Shown: positions 35,516 to 46,346 of the stretch, piece by piece
Position numbering within the stretch: the stretch's first letter is position 1
Layout of the letters: each line of letters begins with the position of its first letter
DNA from: Lysobacter capsici
Lineage (GTDB): Bacteria > Pseudomonadota > Gammaproteobacteria > Xanthomonadales > Xanthomonadaceae
DNA: 64,000 bases
Assembly (NCBI RefSeq): GCF_014779555.2
Contig: NZ_CP094357.1
Location: 3,658,001-3,722,000, forward strand
Direction of reading: 5' to 3'
Notes under the pieces: model-generated
The model's input: the letters and a program-made list of their open reading frames with translations, nothing else
What the model was told of the DNA's origin: nothing
Databases searched by the model: none
Translations under genes and position numbers: made by a program

Positions 35516-35558
35516 TTTGTCTACGAGACTAGCGGCGTCTTGGGAGCAACTCCGGCGA

Positions 35559-36290
35559 TCAACCGGCCGGCTGCGATCCGCGATGCGGCTTGCCATGCCG
35601 TTCGCGCAATACCGCGACCGCGTCGCCCAGCGACAGGCCGCGTGCGCGCAGCAGCACTTGCAGGTGAAACAGCAGGTCGGCGGCTTCGCCGCACAGGGCC
35701 GCGTCGTCCTGGGCGACCGCGGCCAGCGCGGTTTCCACGCCCTCTTCGCCGACTTTCTGCGCGATCGAGCGCACGCCCTTGTCGAACAGCGCGGTGGTGT
35801 AGCTGCCCTGCGGCCGCTCGCGTTCGCGGATGGCGATCAGCGCGTCAAGTTCGCCCAGGAACGCCAGCGCATCGTCGGGCGCGCCAGACGCCCCTGCCAG
35901 GCCCGACACATCCGGCGCGTTGGGAAAACAGCTGTCGCGGCCGAGGTGGCAGGTCGGGCCGTGCGGCTGCGCGCGCACCAGCAAGGTGTCGCGGTCGCAG
36001 TCGGTTTCGATCGATACCAGGTCCAAGAAATTCCCCGAGGTTTCGCCCTTGGTCCACAAGCGCTGCTTGCTGCGGCTGTAGAAGGTGACGTGGCCGCTGT
36101 CCAAGGTGACCCGCAGCGCGGCGCGGTCCATGTAGCCGAGCATCAACACGCGCAACGAGGCCGCGTCCTGGACCACGGCCGGGATCAGCCCGTCCTGCTT
36201 GTCCCAGTCCAGGGCGTCGATCTGTCGCGGCGTCAGCGACGCGCTCGCCGGGATCGTGGGTTCAGTGGAGTTCGCGGACAGTGACACCGT
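35559..36290 (-). CDS. hisI: Bifunctional phosphoribosyl-AMP cyclohydrolase / phosphoribosyl-ATP pyrophosphatase
   Basis: A 243-aa HisIE fusion catalysing steps 2 and 3 of histidine synthesis. The HisI domain shows [34 protein letters not shown] and [11 protein letters not shown] (zinc and metal ligands). The HisE domain shows [29 protein letters not shown] and [13 protein letters not shown]. The GTG at 36290 gives a normal length and overlaps hisF by 29 bp. Last gene of the his operon. A REP array begins just after it. Confidence 0.93.
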   Translation of the reverse strand, partial: TVSLSANSTEPTIPASASLTPRQIDALDWDKQDGLIPAVVQDAASLRVLMLGYMDRAALRVTLDSGHVTFYSRSKQRLWTKGETSGNFLDLVSIETDCDRDTLLVRAQPHGPTCHLGRDSCFPNAPDVSGLAGASGAPDDALAFLGELDALIAIRERERPQGSYTTALFDKGVRSIAQKVGEEGVETALAAVAQDDAALCGEAADLLFHLQVLLRARGLSLGDAVAVLRERHGKPHRGSQPAG

Positions 36291-37077
36291 GTTCTCGCAA
36301 GGCTGCCTTGAGGACCGGAATGCGGATGCTGCCGGAGTGGAACACGCTCGCCGCCAAGGCCGCATCGACGTCGGCGTCGCGGAACACCGCGCCGAAATGC
36401 TCGATCGCGCCGGCGCCGCCGGACGCCACCAGCGGCACTTCGCAGATCGCCCGCACCGCGCGCAGTTGTTCGATGTCGTAACCGCTGCGCACGCCGTCGC
36501 TGCCCATGCAGTTGAGCACGATTTCGCCCGCGCCCAGTTGCTGCGCTTCGATCACCCAGTCCAGGGTGCGCTTGGCCAGGGCCTGGGTGCGCGAAGGATC
36601 GCCGGTGTACTGGCGCACGCGCCATTCGCCGTCGTCGTCGCGCAGGCTGTCGATGCCGACCACCACGCATTGCACGCCGAATTCGGCGGCGATCTCGCCG
36701 ATCAGCTCGGGCCGTTCCAGCGCCGGGGTGTTGATCGAAATCTTGTCGGCGCCGGCGTTGAGCACGCCGCGCGCGTCGTCGACCGAGCGGATGCCGCCGG
36801 CCACGCAGAACGGAATGTCGATCGCGCGCGAGACCCGCTCGACCCAGCCGCGGTCGACGCTGCGGCCCTGCGGGCTGGCGGTGATGTCGTAGAACACCAG
36901 TTCGTCGGCGCCGTCGTCGCGATAGCGCAAGGCCAGCTCGACGATGTCGCCCATGTCGACGTGATCGCGAAAACGCACGCCCTTGACCACCCGGCCGTCG
37001 CGCACGTCCAGGCAGGGCACGATCCGGCGGCTCAGGTACGAGCCGCCGCGATCATCGGTGGTTGCGGCATTCAACAT
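36262..37077 (-). CDS. hisF: Imidazole glycerol phosphate synthase, cyclase subunit
   Basis: A 271-aa TIM barrel that makes imidazole glycerol phosphate and AICAR with ammonia delivered by HisH. It shows the catalytic Asp in [55 protein letters not shown] and [12 protein letters not shown]. An N-terminal tail of about 16 residues ([16 protein letters not shown]) precedes the barrel. The start overlaps the hisA stop by 7 bp. Confidence 0.95.
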   Translation of the reverse strand: MLNAATTDDRGGSYLSRRIVPCLDVRDGRVVKGVRFRDHVDMGDIVELALRYRDDGADELVFYDITASPQGRSVDRGWVERVSRAIDIPFCVAGGIRSVDDARGVLNAGADKISINTPALERPELIGEIAAEFGVQCVVVGIDSLRDDDGEWRVRQYTGDPSRTQALAKRTLDWVIEAQQLGAGEIVLNCMGSDGVRSGYDIEQLRAVRAICEVPLVASGGAGAIEHFGAVFRDADVDAALAASVFHSGSIRIPVLKAALREHGVTVRELH

Positions 37078-37826
37078 CGACGTACCTGTTTGAGTGCATC
37101 GGTCAATTGGAAGCGGCCTTCGATCAGCGCCTTGCCGAGCACCGCGCCGCTGCAGCCCACGCCGTCGGCGGCGACGATGTCGGCGATGTCGCGGATGCCG
37201 CCGGACGCCTGCAACTGCACGTCCGGAGCGATCGAATGGATATGCCGGTACAGATCGAGGTTCGGCCCGGTCATGGTGCCGTCGCGCGACACGTCGGTGC
37301 ACAGCAGATGGCGCAGGCCGGCCTGGGCGTAGCGTTCGAGCAGGGTTTCCAGGCGCACGCCGCTGTCCTCGGTCCAGCCGGCGACCGGCAGTTCCCAGGC
37401 GCCGTCGGCGGTCTGGCGCACGTCCAGGGCGATGGTGATGCGCTCGGAACCGAAGCGCTTGAGCCAGCCGATCACCAGATCCGGGTCCTTGACCGCGAGC
37501 GAACCGACCACGACCCGGTCGGCGCCGGCGTCGAGGATCGCCTCGACATCGGCCTCGCTGCGCACCCCGCCGCCGGTCTGCACGCGCATCCAGCTGGAGG
37601 TGGTGATCGCGCGCAGCAGCGGCGCCAGGGTGTAGCCGCCGTAGCGCGCGGCGTCCAGGTCGATCAGGTGCAGCCACTTGGCCCCGGCCTCGGCGTAACG
37701 CGTGGCCAGCGCCAGGGGTTCGGTCTCGTAGCGGGTTTCCTGGGTGTAGTCGCCCTGGTGCAGGCGCACGACCCGGCCGTCGCGCACGTCGATCGCGGGG
37801 TACAGCGTGCTGTTGCCCATGTTCAC
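37071..37826 (-). CDS. hisA: ProFAR isomerase
   Basis: A 251-aa TIM barrel converting ProFAR to PRFAR. It shows [60 protein letters not shown], and the second half ending [13 protein letters not shown]. The GTG at 37826 overlaps the hisH stop (GTGA); an ATG two codons later is also possible. Confidence 0.94.
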   Translation of the reverse strand: MNMGNSTLYPAIDVRDGRVVRLHQGDYTQETRYETEPLALATRYAEAGAKWLHLIDLDAARYGGYTLAPLLRAITTSSWMRVQTGGGVRSEADVEAILDAGADRVVVGSLAVKDPDLVIGWLKRFGSERITIALDVRQTADGAWELPVAGWTEDSGVRLETLLERYAQAGLRHLLCTDVSRDGTMTGPNLDLYRHIHSIAPDVQLQASGGIRDIADIVAADGVGCSGAVLGKALIEGRFQLTDALKQVRRC

Positions 37827-38434
37827 GCCTCCAGCGCCAGGAAATTGGCGAGCAGGCGCGAGCCGACGGCGGCCGAGCGCTCGGGATGGAACTGGGCGCC
37901 GAAACAGCGCCCGCGCCCGGCCACGGCGGTGAAGCGCGCGCCATGCACGGCGCTGGCCAGGGTGTGTTCGGTCAACGGAGCGGCGTAGCTGTGGACGAAG
38001 TAGGCGTGATCGCGTTCGCCGATGCCGGCCAGCAGCGGCTCGCTGCCGGCCTGCGATTCATGCTTCTGAAGGAGATTCCATCCCATATGAGGCACACGTA
38101 CTCCTGGCGCTGGTTGCAATCGGGTGATCCGGCCCGGCAGAAGTCCGAGGCATTCGACCTCGCCTTCTTCCGAGGATTCGTACAGCAACTGCATGCCCAG
38201 ACAGATCCCGAGCAAGGGTTGCCGCAAGCGGCGGATCGGATCGACCAGTCCCAGCGCGTGCAATCGCGCCATCGCGGGGGCGGCGGCGCCCACGCCCGGC
38301 AGGATCACGCGATCGGCGGAGGCGATCGTTGCGGGGTCCACGCTCAGGATCGAACGCGCCCCCAGCCGCTCCAGTGCATAACGCACCGAGCCGATGTTCC
38401 CCCCACCCGAATCGATGACAGCTACGACCGTCAT
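37823..38434 (-). CDS. hisH: Imidazole glycerol phosphate synthase, glutaminase subunit
   Basis: A 203-aa class I amidotransferase supplying ammonia to HisF. It shows [27 protein letters not shown], the nucleophile Cys in [17 protein letters not shown], and the His/Glu pair in GAQFHPERS. The ATG at 38434 shares bases with the hisB stop (TGATG); a GTG one codon upstream is the alternative. Confidence 0.94.
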   Translation of the reverse strand: MTVVAVIDSGGGNIGSVRYALERLGARSILSVDPATIASADRVILPGVGAAAPAMARLHALGLVDPIRRLRQPLLGICLGMQLLYESSEEGEVECLGLLPGRITRLQPAPGVRVPHMGWNLLQKHESQAGSEPLLAGIGERDHAYFVHSYAAPLTEHTLASAVHGARFTAVAGRGRCFGAQFHPERSAAVGSRLLANFLALEA

Positions 38435-39693
38435 CACAAAACTCCTTTGGTACTCGGCAGTTCACGGCCTTGACGGGCGATGGCCTGACGCAATGCGCGC
38501 GCTACCGATTTGAAACACGCCTCGATTTTGTGGTGATCGTTATCACCTTCCACGTTCAGGTTCAGGTTCAGGCCCGCGGTTTCGCACAGCGAGCGGAAGA
38601 AATGCGGCACCAGCTCGGTCGGGACGTCGCCGACCCGCTCGCGCGCGAAGCTGCCGTTGAATACGAAGTAAGGACGCCCGGAGAAATCCAGCGCGGCGCG
38701 CGCCAGGGTTTCGTCCATCGGCAGCACGAATTCGTGCGCCGACGCGGCCGCCGCCGAGATCGAATTTGTCTCGATCGAATCTGCCGCAGACGAGTCCTGC
38801 GCGGACGAACCCACCCGATCGGGTTCCCCCCTTTGCAAAAGGGGGGCCAGGGGGGATTCGCTTTTAGCTTCTATCGCAACGCCACCCAACCCCGCACGCG
38901 GATCAAACCCATACCGCCCGATCCCGCGCTTGTCGCCCAGCGCCTCGCGCAGCGCCTGCCCCAGCGCCAACGCGCTGTCCTCGATGGTGTGGTGCTCATC
39001 GATATGCAGATCGCCCTCGCAACGCAGCTGCAGCGCGAAACCGCCGTGCTTGCCGATCTGCTCGAGCATGTGATCGAAGAAACCCAGCCCGGTATGCACC
39101 TGCGGCTCGCCGGCGCGGTCCAGATCGACCACGACCTCGATCCTGGTCTCGCGGGTATTGCGCTGCACGCGCGCGGTGCGCGGCCGATCGGCCAGCGCAT
39201 GGGCAATGCCGGCCCAATCCCACTCACCGCCGAACTGCGGCGTGCGCAACTGGAACGCGCGAATGCCGAGGTTGGCGGCGAAGCCGTTGTCGGTCTCGCG
39301 ATCGCCGACCATCGCCGAGCGTTCCCAATCGATGCTTCGATCCTTCAACAACGGCAGCGCCAGGCCGATGCCCGGCTTGCGCGTGGGCAGGTTTTCGGCC
39401 GGGAAACTGGTGTCGATCAAGACATCGCGGAACACGATGCCCTGGCTTTCGAACACCTGCATCATCAACTGGTGCGGGCCGTCGAAGCTCCAGCGCGGAT
39501 AGGCGTCGGTGCCCAAGCCGTCCTGGTTGGTGACCATGACGAACTGATAGCCGGCGTCGCGCAGCTTGAGCATCGCCGGGATCACGCCCTGGACGAAGCG
39601 CAGCTTGGCGAAACTGTCGATCTGGAAATCGGCCGGCTCCTCGATCAAGGTGCCGTCGCGATCGACGAACAAAATCGGCGTGAGCGCGCTCAT
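38434..39693 (-). CDS. hisB: Bifunctional histidinol-phosphatase / IGP dehydratase with in-frame insertion
   Basis: A 419-aa fusion, about 60 longer than usual. The N-terminal HAD phosphatase has [21 protein letters not shown] and [14 protein letters not shown]. The C-terminal IGP dehydratase has [36 protein letters not shown] and [15 protein letters not shown] with intact metal-binding His/Glu sets. Between GRYGF (263) and LPMDETLA (324), normally adjacent, lie about 59 extra residues (264-322) encoded partly by a palindromic repeat. The reading frame is kept. The insertion falls where the standard fold has a loop. The start overlaps the hisC stop (ATGA). Confidence 0.93.
   Translation of the reverse strand: MSALTPILFVDRDGTLIEEPADFQIDSFAKLRFVQGVIPAMLKLRDAGYQFVMVTNQDGLGTDAYPRWSFDGPHQLMMQVFESQGIVFRDVLIDTSFPAENLPTRKPGIGLALPLLKDRSIDWERSAMVGDRETDNGFAANLGIRAFQLRTPQFGGEWDWAGIAHALADRPRTARVQRNTRETRIEVVVDLDRAGEPQVHTGLGFFDHMLEQIGKHGGFALQLRCEGDLHIDEHHTIEDSALALGQALREALGDKRGIGRYGFDPRAGLGGVAIEAKSESPLAPLLQRGEPDRVGSSAQDSSAADSIETNSISAAAASAHEFVLPMDETLARAALDFSGRPYFVFNGSFARERVGDVPTELVPHFFRSLCETAGLNLNLNVEGDNDHHKIEACFKSVARALRQAIARQGRELPSTKGVL
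38821..38860. repeat. Palindromic repeat inside hisB
   Basis: CCCCCCTTT-GC-AAAAGGGGGG (38826-38846) is a near-perfect palindrome followed by CCAGGGGGGATTCG. On the coding strand it reads [18 protein letters not shown]. This is the sequence style of mobile palindromic repeats normally seen between genes in Xanthomonadaceae. Confidence 0.75.
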
Positions 39694-40790
39694 GCCGCGA
39701 CTCCGCGCACCCGCGCCAGGCGGGTCAATACTTCGATCACCGCGGCGTTCTGCTCCGGCGTGCCCAGGCTGATCCGCAACGCATCGCCCAGCCGCGGCGC
39801 GGCGCGGAAATCGCGCACCACCACGCCGGCGTCGAGCAAACCGTCGAACGCGGCCTGCGCATCGTCGAAACGCGCGAGCAGGAAGTTGGCCTGCGAGGGA
39901 TAGACCTGGCGCAGGCCCGGCAACACGCGCAACGCTTCGAACAGTTTCTCGCGCTCGCTGCGCGCTGTGGTCACCCGCGCCTTGGTGGTGTTGCGCGGCA
40001 CCTCGGCCAAGGCGCGCAAGGCCAGTTGCACGCACGGGGTCGGCAGCGGATACGGCGCCTGGCAGCGTTGCAGCACGGCGATCAGGCCGGCGTCGGCGAT
40101 CACGCTGCCGATCCGCGCCGCCGCCAATGCATGCGCTTTCGACAAGGTGCGCAGCACCGCGATATTGCGCCGGCGCGCGAGCAGCGTCGTCGCCGATTCT
40201 CCGTCGGCGTACTCGATATAGGCTTCGTCGACCACGACCAACGCGCGGCCGCGCAGGCGCTCGGCCAACGCGTCGATCTCGGCCAAGGGCAACAGCGTGC
40301 CGGAGGGATTGCCCGGCGAACACAGGAACACCAGCTTGGCGCCCTCGCTTTCCGCGGCCTGCGCGACCGCGGCGAAATCGCAGACGAAACCGGCCGGGGT
40401 GTCGCGCAAGGCGACCTCGACCGTGCGGGTGCCGTGCAAGCGCGCATTGACCGCGTACATGCCGAAGGTCGGCGGCGTGATCACGATCGCGTCGCCGCCG
40501 GGGCGGCAGAACGCGCGCACCAGCAGATCGATCGCCTCGTCGCTGCCGCGTCCGGCCAGCAATTGCTCGGGCGCGCAGCCGTACAACTCGGCCAGCGCCT
40601 CGCGCAGGCGCTGCGGCTGCGGATCGGGATAGCGGCGCACCGCGCCCTCGCCGTCGGCGACGCTGGGCCAGGCGGCCTCGTTGGCGTTGAGCCAGACCCG
40701 CCCGGCGCGTTTTTCGCTGCGCGCCGAGCTGTAACCGGCGAAATCGCGCAGATCCTCGCGCAGCAGTTGCATGGGGTTGTCGTCGATCAT
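39690..40790 (-). CDS. hisC: Histidinol-phosphate aminotransferase
   Basis: A 366-aa fold-type-I PLP aminotransferase acting on imidazole acetol phosphate. It shows [49 protein letters not shown], the PLP Lys in [16 protein letters not shown], and [20 protein letters not shown]. The ATG at 40790 lies 71 bp after the hisD stop, the widest gap in the operon. Confidence 0.95.
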   Translation of the reverse strand: MIDDNPMQLLREDLRDFAGYSSARSEKRAGRVWLNANEAAWPSVADGEGAVRRYPDPQPQRLREALAELYGCAPEQLLAGRGSDEAIDLLVRAFCRPGGDAIVITPPTFGMYAVNARLHGTRTVEVALRDTPAGFVCDFAAVAQAAESEGAKLVFLCSPGNPSGTLLPLAEIDALAERLRGRALVVVDEAYIEYADGESATTLLARRRNIAVLRTLSKAHALAAARIGSVIADAGLIAVLQRCQAPYPLPTPCVQLALRALAEVPRNTTKARVTTARSEREKLFEALRVLPGLRQVYPSQANFLLARFDDAQAAFDGLLDAGVVVRDFRAAPRLGDALRISLGTPEQNAAVIEVLTRLARVRGVAA

Positions 40791-40861
40791 GGTCTTGCTC
40801 GTCCTGCCTGCGGGTTGCTGCACGATGCTCGGGCTGCGGTCTAAATATTCGGTCGCGGCGA

Positions 40862-42211
40862 TCACACGGAGTGCGACGGTACGTCCTGACTGGATGCGTG
40901 CGAGGCCAGCGCGCGCTGGCGGATCTGCACCGCCTGGCGATGCGCGTCCAGCCCTTCGGCGCTGGCCAGTTCGACCGCGCACGGGCCGATCGCCTGCAAG
41001 CCTCGCGGGGTCACTTCCTGCACGGTGATCGCGATCTGGAAACTGGCCACGTTGAGCCCGCCGGCATAGCGCGCCGCGCCGCTGGTGGGCAGAACATGAT
41101 TGGTACCGCTGCAATAGTCGCCCAAGGCTTCGGGCGCCCAGTCGCCGAGGAACACCGAACCGGCCGCCTCCACCGCCGGCAAGGCTGCGCGCGCATCGCG
41201 CAAGGCCAGGATCAGGTGCTCGGGCGCGTAGCGGTTGCTGACTTGCAGGGCCTGATCGATCGAATCGACCCGGATCGAACGCGACGACTGCAAGGCGCTG
41301 CGCGCGGTCGGCGCGCGCGACAGATCGGCCAGCTGGCGTTCGAGCTCGCGATCGACCGCGTCGAGCAGCGCGCTGTCGTCGCTGAGCAGGATCACCTGCG
41401 AATCCGCGCCGTGCTCGGCCTGCGACAGCAGATCGGCGGCGACGAAATCGGCGCGCGCGCCGCGGTCGGCGATCACCAGCACTTCCGACGGCCCGGCCGG
41501 CATGTCGATCGCCGCGCCGCCTTCGATCAGCGCGACCTGGCGCTTGGCCTCGGTGACGTAGGCATTGCCCGGTCCGAACAATTTGTCGCACTTGCCGATG
41601 CTGGCGCTGCCGAAGGCCATCGCCGCGATCGCCTGGGCGCCGCCGAGCTTGAACACGCGCTCGATGCCGCAGCGGCGCGCGGCGTACAGCACCGCCGGAT
41701 CGGCGCTGCCGTCGCGACGCGGCGGCGTGCACAGAATGACTTCGCGGCATCCGGCCAGTTGCGCCGGCACGCCGAGCATCAACGCGGTCGACGGCAACGG
41801 CGCCGAACCGGCCGGCACGTACAGGCCGACCCGCTGGATCGGCCGCAGGATGCGTTCGCAGCGCACGCCGTCGGCGGTGTCGAGCGCATACGCCGGGGTC
41901 ATGCCGGCGCGGTGAAACGCGGCGATGCGTTCGGCGGCTTCGTCGATCGCCGCGCGCAACGCGGGCGCGAGCTCGCGCTGGGCGGCGTCGAATTCTTCGA
42001 TCGCGACCGCGAAGGCCTCGGGTACGCGGCCATCGAAACGCTCGGCGTAGACGCGCAACGCGGCGTCGCCGTCGCGACGCACCGTGGCCAGGATCTCGGC
42101 GACCGCGTCGGCGGTGGACTGGCGCGTCTCCTGCGCGGGCCGGCGCAGGATGCGCTCGCGCTCGCCCTCGTCCAGCGCGCTCCATTCGTAGCGCTGCATC
42201 AACCCGCTCAT
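40862..42211 (-). CDS. hisD: Histidinol dehydrogenase
   Basis: A 449-aa zinc enzyme catalysing the last two oxidations to histidine. It shows [90 protein letters not shown] and [14 protein letters not shown]. The ATG at 42211 overlaps the hisG stop (ATGA). Confidence 0.96.
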   Translation of the reverse strand: MSGLMQRYEWSALDEGERERILRRPAQETRQSTADAVAEILATVRRDGDAALRVYAERFDGRVPEAFAVAIEEFDAAQRELAPALRAAIDEAAERIAAFHRAGMTPAYALDTADGVRCERILRPIQRVGLYVPAGSAPLPSTALMLGVPAQLAGCREVILCTPPRRDGSADPAVLYAARRCGIERVFKLGGAQAIAAMAFGSASIGKCDKLFGPGNAYVTEAKRQVALIEGGAAIDMPAGPSEVLVIADRGARADFVAADLLSQAEHGADSQVILLSDDSALLDAVDRELERQLADLSRAPTARSALQSSRSIRVDSIDQALQVSNRYAPEHLILALRDARAALPAVEAAGSVFLGDWAPEALGDYCSGTNHVLPTSGAARYAGGLNVASFQIAITVQEVTPRGLQAIGPCAVELASAEGLDAHRQAVQIRQRALASHASSQDVPSHSV

Positions 42212-43122
42212 GCCAGCATGCCCTCCACCGGCAGCACCATCAGCCCGCGCGCGCCGGCGCGCTTGAGTTCCTCCAGCCGCTGCCAGGTCACCGCGCCGTG
42301 GCACAACGCCTGCAGGGCGATATCGTCGCCGTTGTCCAGGCGCATCACCGTCGGCGCCTCGGCGTCGGGCAGCATCGGCAGCAATTCGGCGAGCAAGGCG
42401 CGCGGGGCCTGGAACATCAGCAGCTTGCTGTTGCGCACCCGCATCGCGCCGTCGAGGCGGCGCAGCAGCAGGTCGGCCAGTTCGCCGCGCACGTCGTCGA
42501 ACTTGTCGACCGGCCCGGCCAGCACCGCTTCGCTTTCGATCAGGGTCTGCACCGGCTTGAGCTGGTTGGCGACCAGGGTCGCGCCGCTGGACACCAGATC
42601 GCAGATCGCCTCGGCCTGACCCAGCCGCGGCGCGATCTCGACCGAACCCGACAGCAGCACCACCTGCGCATCCACGCCCTGCTCGGCCAGCCATTGCGAC
42701 AGCAGCGCCGGGTAGCTGGTGGCGATGCGCTTGCCGGCCAGTTGCTGCGGGCCGTCCCATTGCCAGGCGTCGGGCACCGCCAGCGCCAGCCGGCAACCAC
42801 CGAAACCGAGCGAACGCCATTCGCGGAACGCAGGCGCGTGGCCGCGGCCGCGGCGATCGCCGTCCTGCTCGAGCAATACGTTGCGGCCGACCACGCCCAG
42901 GTCGCAGACGCCGTCGGCGATCAGGCCGGGAATGTCGTCGTCGCGCACCAGCAGCAGATCGACCGGCAGGGTTTCGCCATAGCAGAACAGGCGGTCGCGG
43001 CTTTCGCGCCAGCTCAAGCCGCAGGCGGCCAGCAGCGCGCGCGCCGGCTCGGCGAGACGGCCGGACTTCTGGATCGCGATGCGCAAGCGGTCACGCGCGG
43101 CGGCGCTGGCGGGAGGGCTCAT
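42208..43122 (-). CDS. hisG: ATP phosphoribosyltransferase, long form
   Basis: A 304-aa enzyme for the committed first step of histidine synthesis. It shows [15 protein letters not shown], the catalytic [60 protein letters not shown], and a C-terminal ACT-like regulatory domain ([34 protein letters not shown]). The long form is feedback-inhibited by histidine and needs no HisZ. The ATG at 43122 follows the hisR gene by 114 bp. Confidence 0.95.
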   Translation of the reverse strand: MSPPASAAARDRLRIAIQKSGRLAEPARALLAACGLSWRESRDRLFCYGETLPVDLLLVRDDDIPGLIADGVCDLGVVGRNVLLEQDGDRRGRGHAPAFREWRSLGFGGCRLALAVPDAWQWDGPQQLAGKRIATSYPALLSQWLAEQGVDAQVVLLSGSVEIAPRLGQAEAICDLVSSGATLVANQLKPVQTLIESEAVLAGPVDKFDDVRGELADLLLRRLDGAMRVRNSKLLMFQAPRALLAELLPMLPDAEAPTVMRLDNGDDIALQALCHGAVTWQRLEELKRAGARGLMVLPVEGMLA

Positions 43123-43236
43123 GAAGAAAGTCTCGAAAGGAAGTCGGTGCGGGGCGATGGCGGTGCGGTGGGCCGGTCGCGGCATCCGCAAGGAGAATCG
43201 GGGAGGGCGTCGGGGGCCGGACAGTCGGTATCGGCG

Positions 43237-43548
43237 TCAGCGATGTCGCGCCGCGCGCCGCTGCAGCGCCGCCGCGTAGCCGCCGGCGCCGCGTTCGAAC
43301 ACCCGCGCGACCCGCCCGATCGTGGTCACGCTGACCTGGGTGCGGTCGTGGATTTCGCGGTACGGCACGCCCTCGCTGAGCAAGGGCACGACCCGCCAGC
43401 GGTCGCTCATGGCTTCCAGCTCGGCCGGCGTGCACAGGTCTTCGAGGAAGGCGCGGACCTGCTCGGCCGTGCGCAGGCCGGCGAGCGCGGTGGCCAGGTC
43501 GGCGAGCGCGTCTTCGCTGTGGTCGGTGTCGGTGGAGCGGCGCTTCAT
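43237..43548 (-). CDS. hisR: TrpR/YerC-family repressor, probable histidine operon regulator HisR
   Basis: A 103-aa all-helical protein of the TrpR-like YerC/YecD family. It shows LTAEQ-like dimer helices (LRTAEQVRAFLEDLCTPAEL), AMSDRWRVVPLLSEGVPYRE and the helix-turn-helix IHDRTQVSVTTIGRVARVF. It is the first gene on the strand of the his operon, and a large palindrome lies about 80 bp upstream. By context and family it should repress hisGDCBHAFI and itself when histidine is abundant. Confidence 0.86.
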   Translation of the reverse strand: MKRRSTDTDHSEDALADLATALAGLRTAEQVRAFLEDLCTPAELEAMSDRWRVVPLLSEGVPYREIHDRTQVSVTTIGRVARVFERGAGGYAAALQRRAARHR

Positions 43549-43627
43549 CGTGGAAAACCTGTGCCTTTGTGCGTAGTGATCGTCGTGGCCCGGGCATAGT
43601 CCCGGCCGCGAAAGCTGAATGAACGCG

Positions 43628-43655
43628 TTAATGTACTAACGCGTTAATACATTAA
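43628..43655. promoter_or_regulatory. 28-bp palindromic operator, probable HisR site
   Basis: The half TTAATGTACTAACG is followed by CGTTAATACATTAA; the two are reverse complements except for one position pair. It is A/T-rich within very GC-rich DNA and lies between hisR (start 43548) and the divergent diguanylate cyclase gene. A related half-repeat GAACGCGTTAAT precedes it at 43621. The size and symmetry suit a TrpR-family dimer. Confidence 0.75.
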
Positions 43656-43802
43656 CGATCCGCCGAACGGTCGTCAAGCCGGCCTGAGCGGGGCAGGATT
43701 TGCGTTAAGAAGTCAGGCATGCCTTTCGCCCCGCGCCCCGCCCCATCGCCCTCCCCCACCTTGCCGCGACGCAATGGCCTGCGTCCGTTATCGCCACGGA
43801 AG

Positions 43803-45710
43803 ATGAATACGAACCTCTGCCGCGCTCCGCGCCCGACCGACGCCGCCTCGCCGCGGCCACGCCCCCGCCTGCGCGATCGCTGGCGCGGCCTGCTGTTGCT
43901 CGTTCTGGCCGCGCTGGCCGCGCTCGCCTGGCCGGCCGCGGCGCAGAGCACGCTGGAACTGGACGGCGCCAGCCGCGAGGTCGCGCTAGCGCCGTTCACC
44001 GCCTACTATCACGACCGCGACGGCAAGCTCGACCTGGACGCCGCCCGCCGGCTGCAGGCGCAGGGCGGGTTCCGGCCGGTGCCCAACGGCAACAGCTCGT
44101 TCGGCTTCCAGCCCGGCGCGTTCTGGTTCCACATCACCACGGTCAACCACAGCGCCGAGGTGCCGCGCTGGCTGCTGGTGCAAGGCTTCGCGCTCAGCGA
44201 CCGGCTCGATGTCTACACCCAACCGCGCAACGGCGGCGCGCCGACCCATCAGGCCGGCGGCGACAGCCAGCCGTTCAGCGCGCGCGCGATCCGCTACCGC
44301 CACCCGAATTTCTGGATCGACCTGCCGCAGGGCGAGCCGGTCGACATCTACGTGCGCGTGCGCAGCGAAAGCTCGATGCAGGTGCCGCTGACCCTGTACA
44401 CGCCGACCGCGTTCACCGAACTGGCGCGCGACGCCCAGCTCGGCATCGGCCTGTACTACGGCATCCTGCTCGCGCTGTTCTTCTACAACCTGGTGCTGTG
44501 GCTGACCCTGCGCGACGCCAGTTATTTCTGGTACCTGTTCCATATCTGCGCGTTCGGTCTGGTGCTGCTGACCCTCAACGGCCTGGGCTTCGAATATCTA
44601 TGGCCGCGCTCGCCGTGGCTGGCCGACCACTCGGTGCCGCTGTCGATCTGCCTGGCCCAGGTCGGCATGCAGCAATTCGCGCGCAATTTCCTGGGGCTGC
44701 AACAGCGCTGGCGATTCGGCGACCGGGTCGGCCTGGCGATGATCGGCTTCTTCGTCGTGCTCGGCATCGTCGCGACCCAGGCGCCGTACCGCATCGCCAC
44801 CCCGATCGCCTCGGCGGCGGTGTTCGTCAGCATCGCCTGGATCGCGGTGGAAACCATCGTCGTGCTGCGTCGCGGCTACAAGCCGGCGCGATTGTTCCTG
44901 CTGGCGTGGTCGGCGTTCCTGCTGGGCACCGGCATGTTCGCGGCGATCGCGTTCGACCTGCTGCCGAAGATCTTCATCACCGAATACGGCGTGCAGATCG
45001 GCTCGGCCCTGGAAATGCTGCTGCTCTCGGTCGCCCTGGGCTATCGCTACGCGGCGCTGCGCAACGAGAACGAACGGGTGGTGCGCGAAGCCAAGGACCA
45101 ACTCGAACACAAGGTCGAACAACGCACCACCGAACTGCGCAGCGCGCTGGCCCAGCTCGAGGACGTGCATGCGCGCCTGCGCGAGACCGCGCAGCGCGAC
45201 GGCCTCACCGGCCTGCACAACCGCAGCCATTTCCGCGAGGCGTTCGAGGCGCTGCTGCATCGCTCGCGCCGGCAAAGCCGGCCGCTGGTGCTGATGATGA
45301 TCGACCTGGATCACTTCAAGCAGATCAACGATCACCACGGCCATCTGGTCGGCGACGAATGCCTGCGCTGGGCGGCGGGCCTGATCGCCCAATGCCTGAT
45401 CCCGCAGCACGCGCTGCTGGCGCGTTTCGGCGGCGAGGAGTTCGTCGCGGTGCTGCCCGACCACGACCTGAGCAGCGGCGCGCGCGTCGCCGAGGAACTG
45501 CGTGCGCGCCTGAGTTCGCAACCCTGCCCCAGCCGCAGCCACGACATCCCGGTCACCGCCAGCATCGGCGTCCACGAAATCACGCCGGACTCGGACATGG
45601 GCGTGGAAGCGGCGCTGCAGTTCGCCGATCAGGCGCTGTACCTGGCCAAGGCCGAGGGGCGCGATTGCGTGCGGGTGTGGGGCGCCGCGGCGACCGGCGC
45701 GGTCGCCTAG
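43803..45710 (+). CDS. 7TM-DISM diguanylate cyclase
   Basis: A 635-aa membrane protein that should make cyclic di-GMP. After a signal segment (WRGLLLLVLAALAALAWPAA) comes a periplasmic 7TMR-DISM extracellular domain (FWFHITTVNHSAEVPRWLLV), seven hydrophobic helices (YYGILLALFFYNLVLWLTLR onward), a coiled-coil linker (LEHKVEQRTTELRSALAQLE) and a GGDEF domain. Catalytic residues are visible: DLDHFKQIND and GGEEF at 543-547. The usual RxxD inhibitory site upstream of GGEEF is absent, so product inhibition is not expected. I prefer ATG 43803 (preceded by CGGAAG); ATG 43719 would add 28 residues. It is divergent from hisR. Confidence 0.88.
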   Translation: MNTNLCRAPRPTDAASPRPRPRLRDRWRGLLLLVLAALAALAWPAAAQSTLELDGASREVALAPFTAYYHDRDGKLDLDAARRLQAQGGFRPVPNGNSSFGFQPGAFWFHITTVNHSAEVPRWLLVQGFALSDRLDVYTQPRNGGAPTHQAGGDSQPFSARAIRYRHPNFWIDLPQGEPVDIYVRVRSESSMQVPLTLYTPTAFTELARDAQLGIGLYYGILLALFFYNLVLWLTLRDASYFWYLFHICAFGLVLLTLNGLGFEYLWPRSPWLADHSVPLSICLAQVGMQQFARNFLGLQQRWRFGDRVGLAMIGFFVVLGIVATQAPYRIATPIASAAVFVSIAWIAVETIVVLRRGYKPARLFLLAWSAFLLGTGMFAAIAFDLLPKIFITEYGVQIGSALEMLLLSVALGYRYAALRNENERVVREAKDQLEHKVEQRTTELRSALAQLEDVHARLRETAQRDGLTGLHNRSHFREAFEALLHRSRRQSRPLVLMMIDLDHFKQINDHHGHLVGDECLRWAAGLIAQCLIPQHALLARFGGEEFVAVLPDHDLSSGARVAEELRARLSSQPCPSRSHDIPVTASIGVHEITPDSDMGVEAALQFADQALYLAKAEGRDCVRVWGAAATGAVA

Positions 45711-45722
45711 ACGCGCGGACGG

Positions 45723-46271
45723 TCAGCTTCGCGGCGCGTACATCACGTCCGAGCGCAGCGCGTACTTGACGCCCTCTTCCACCGCCGCGCCCTCGTGCCA
45801 GGTGTCGTGCACGAACAGCAAGGCGTCGCCGGTTTTCGGGGTGACCCGGAACTGGCGGAAATCGGTATCGCCGCCGACGAAGCCGTCGTTGAGATAGACC
45901 AGCAAGGTCAGCTTGCTGCTCAGTCCGTCTTCGAGCCAGGGGCCGTCCTTGTGCATGCGAAAACGCTGGCCCGGCCAGTATTTGTAGAAACGCAGCAGGC
46001 GCGGCAGGCCGATCGCGACCTGGCCGTCCAGCTCGGGCAGATCGACCTGGGCCAGGCGTCGCCACAGCCGATCGACCCACTCGACCGACTCGAACACCAC
46101 GCGTTCGTTGTTGCGCACATGCGGCATGGCTTTCTGCGCGCCGGCGGCGGTGCGCACGCCCGCGGATTCGAAGCCGTTGTGTTCGGCCAGCGCGATCAAC
46201 GCTTCGCATTCGGCCGGCGACAGCATGGCCTGCAGCGTGAACGCGCGATCGGAATGGGCAATCAGGTTCAT
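45723..46271 (-). CDS. Fe(II)/2-oxoglutarate oxygenase, prolyl 4-hydroxylase-like
   Basis: A 182-aa oxygenase. It shows the iron ligands in RFRMHKDGPW (His-x-Asp) and the distal His in VHDTWHEGAAV, with Arg in KYALRSDVMY for 2-oxoglutarate. The pattern of FYKYWPGQRF, LTLLVYLNDGFVGGDTDF and KTGDALLFVHDTWHEG is that of the small bacterial prolyl-4-hydroxylase-like group. Starting at ATG 46271 (MNLIAHSDRAF) excludes a Pro/Arg-rich leader that overlaps a repeat. Convergent with the cyclase gene, 12 bp apart. Confidence 0.85.
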   Translation of the reverse strand: MNLIAHSDRAFTLQAMLSPAECEALIALAEHNGFESAGVRTAAGAQKAMPHVRNNERVVFESVEWVDRLWRRLAQVDLPELDGQVAIGLPRLLRFYKYWPGQRFRMHKDGPWLEDGLSSKLTLLVYLNDGFVGGDTDFRQFRVTPKTGDALLFVHDTWHEGAAVEEGVKYALRSDVMYAPRS

Positions 46272-46346
46272 GGCGGTGGTTGGCTGGATGCACACCGCGC
46301 CAGCGTATTGGAAAGCGTCGCCATTGGCACGGGCGATGGCGTGGCG

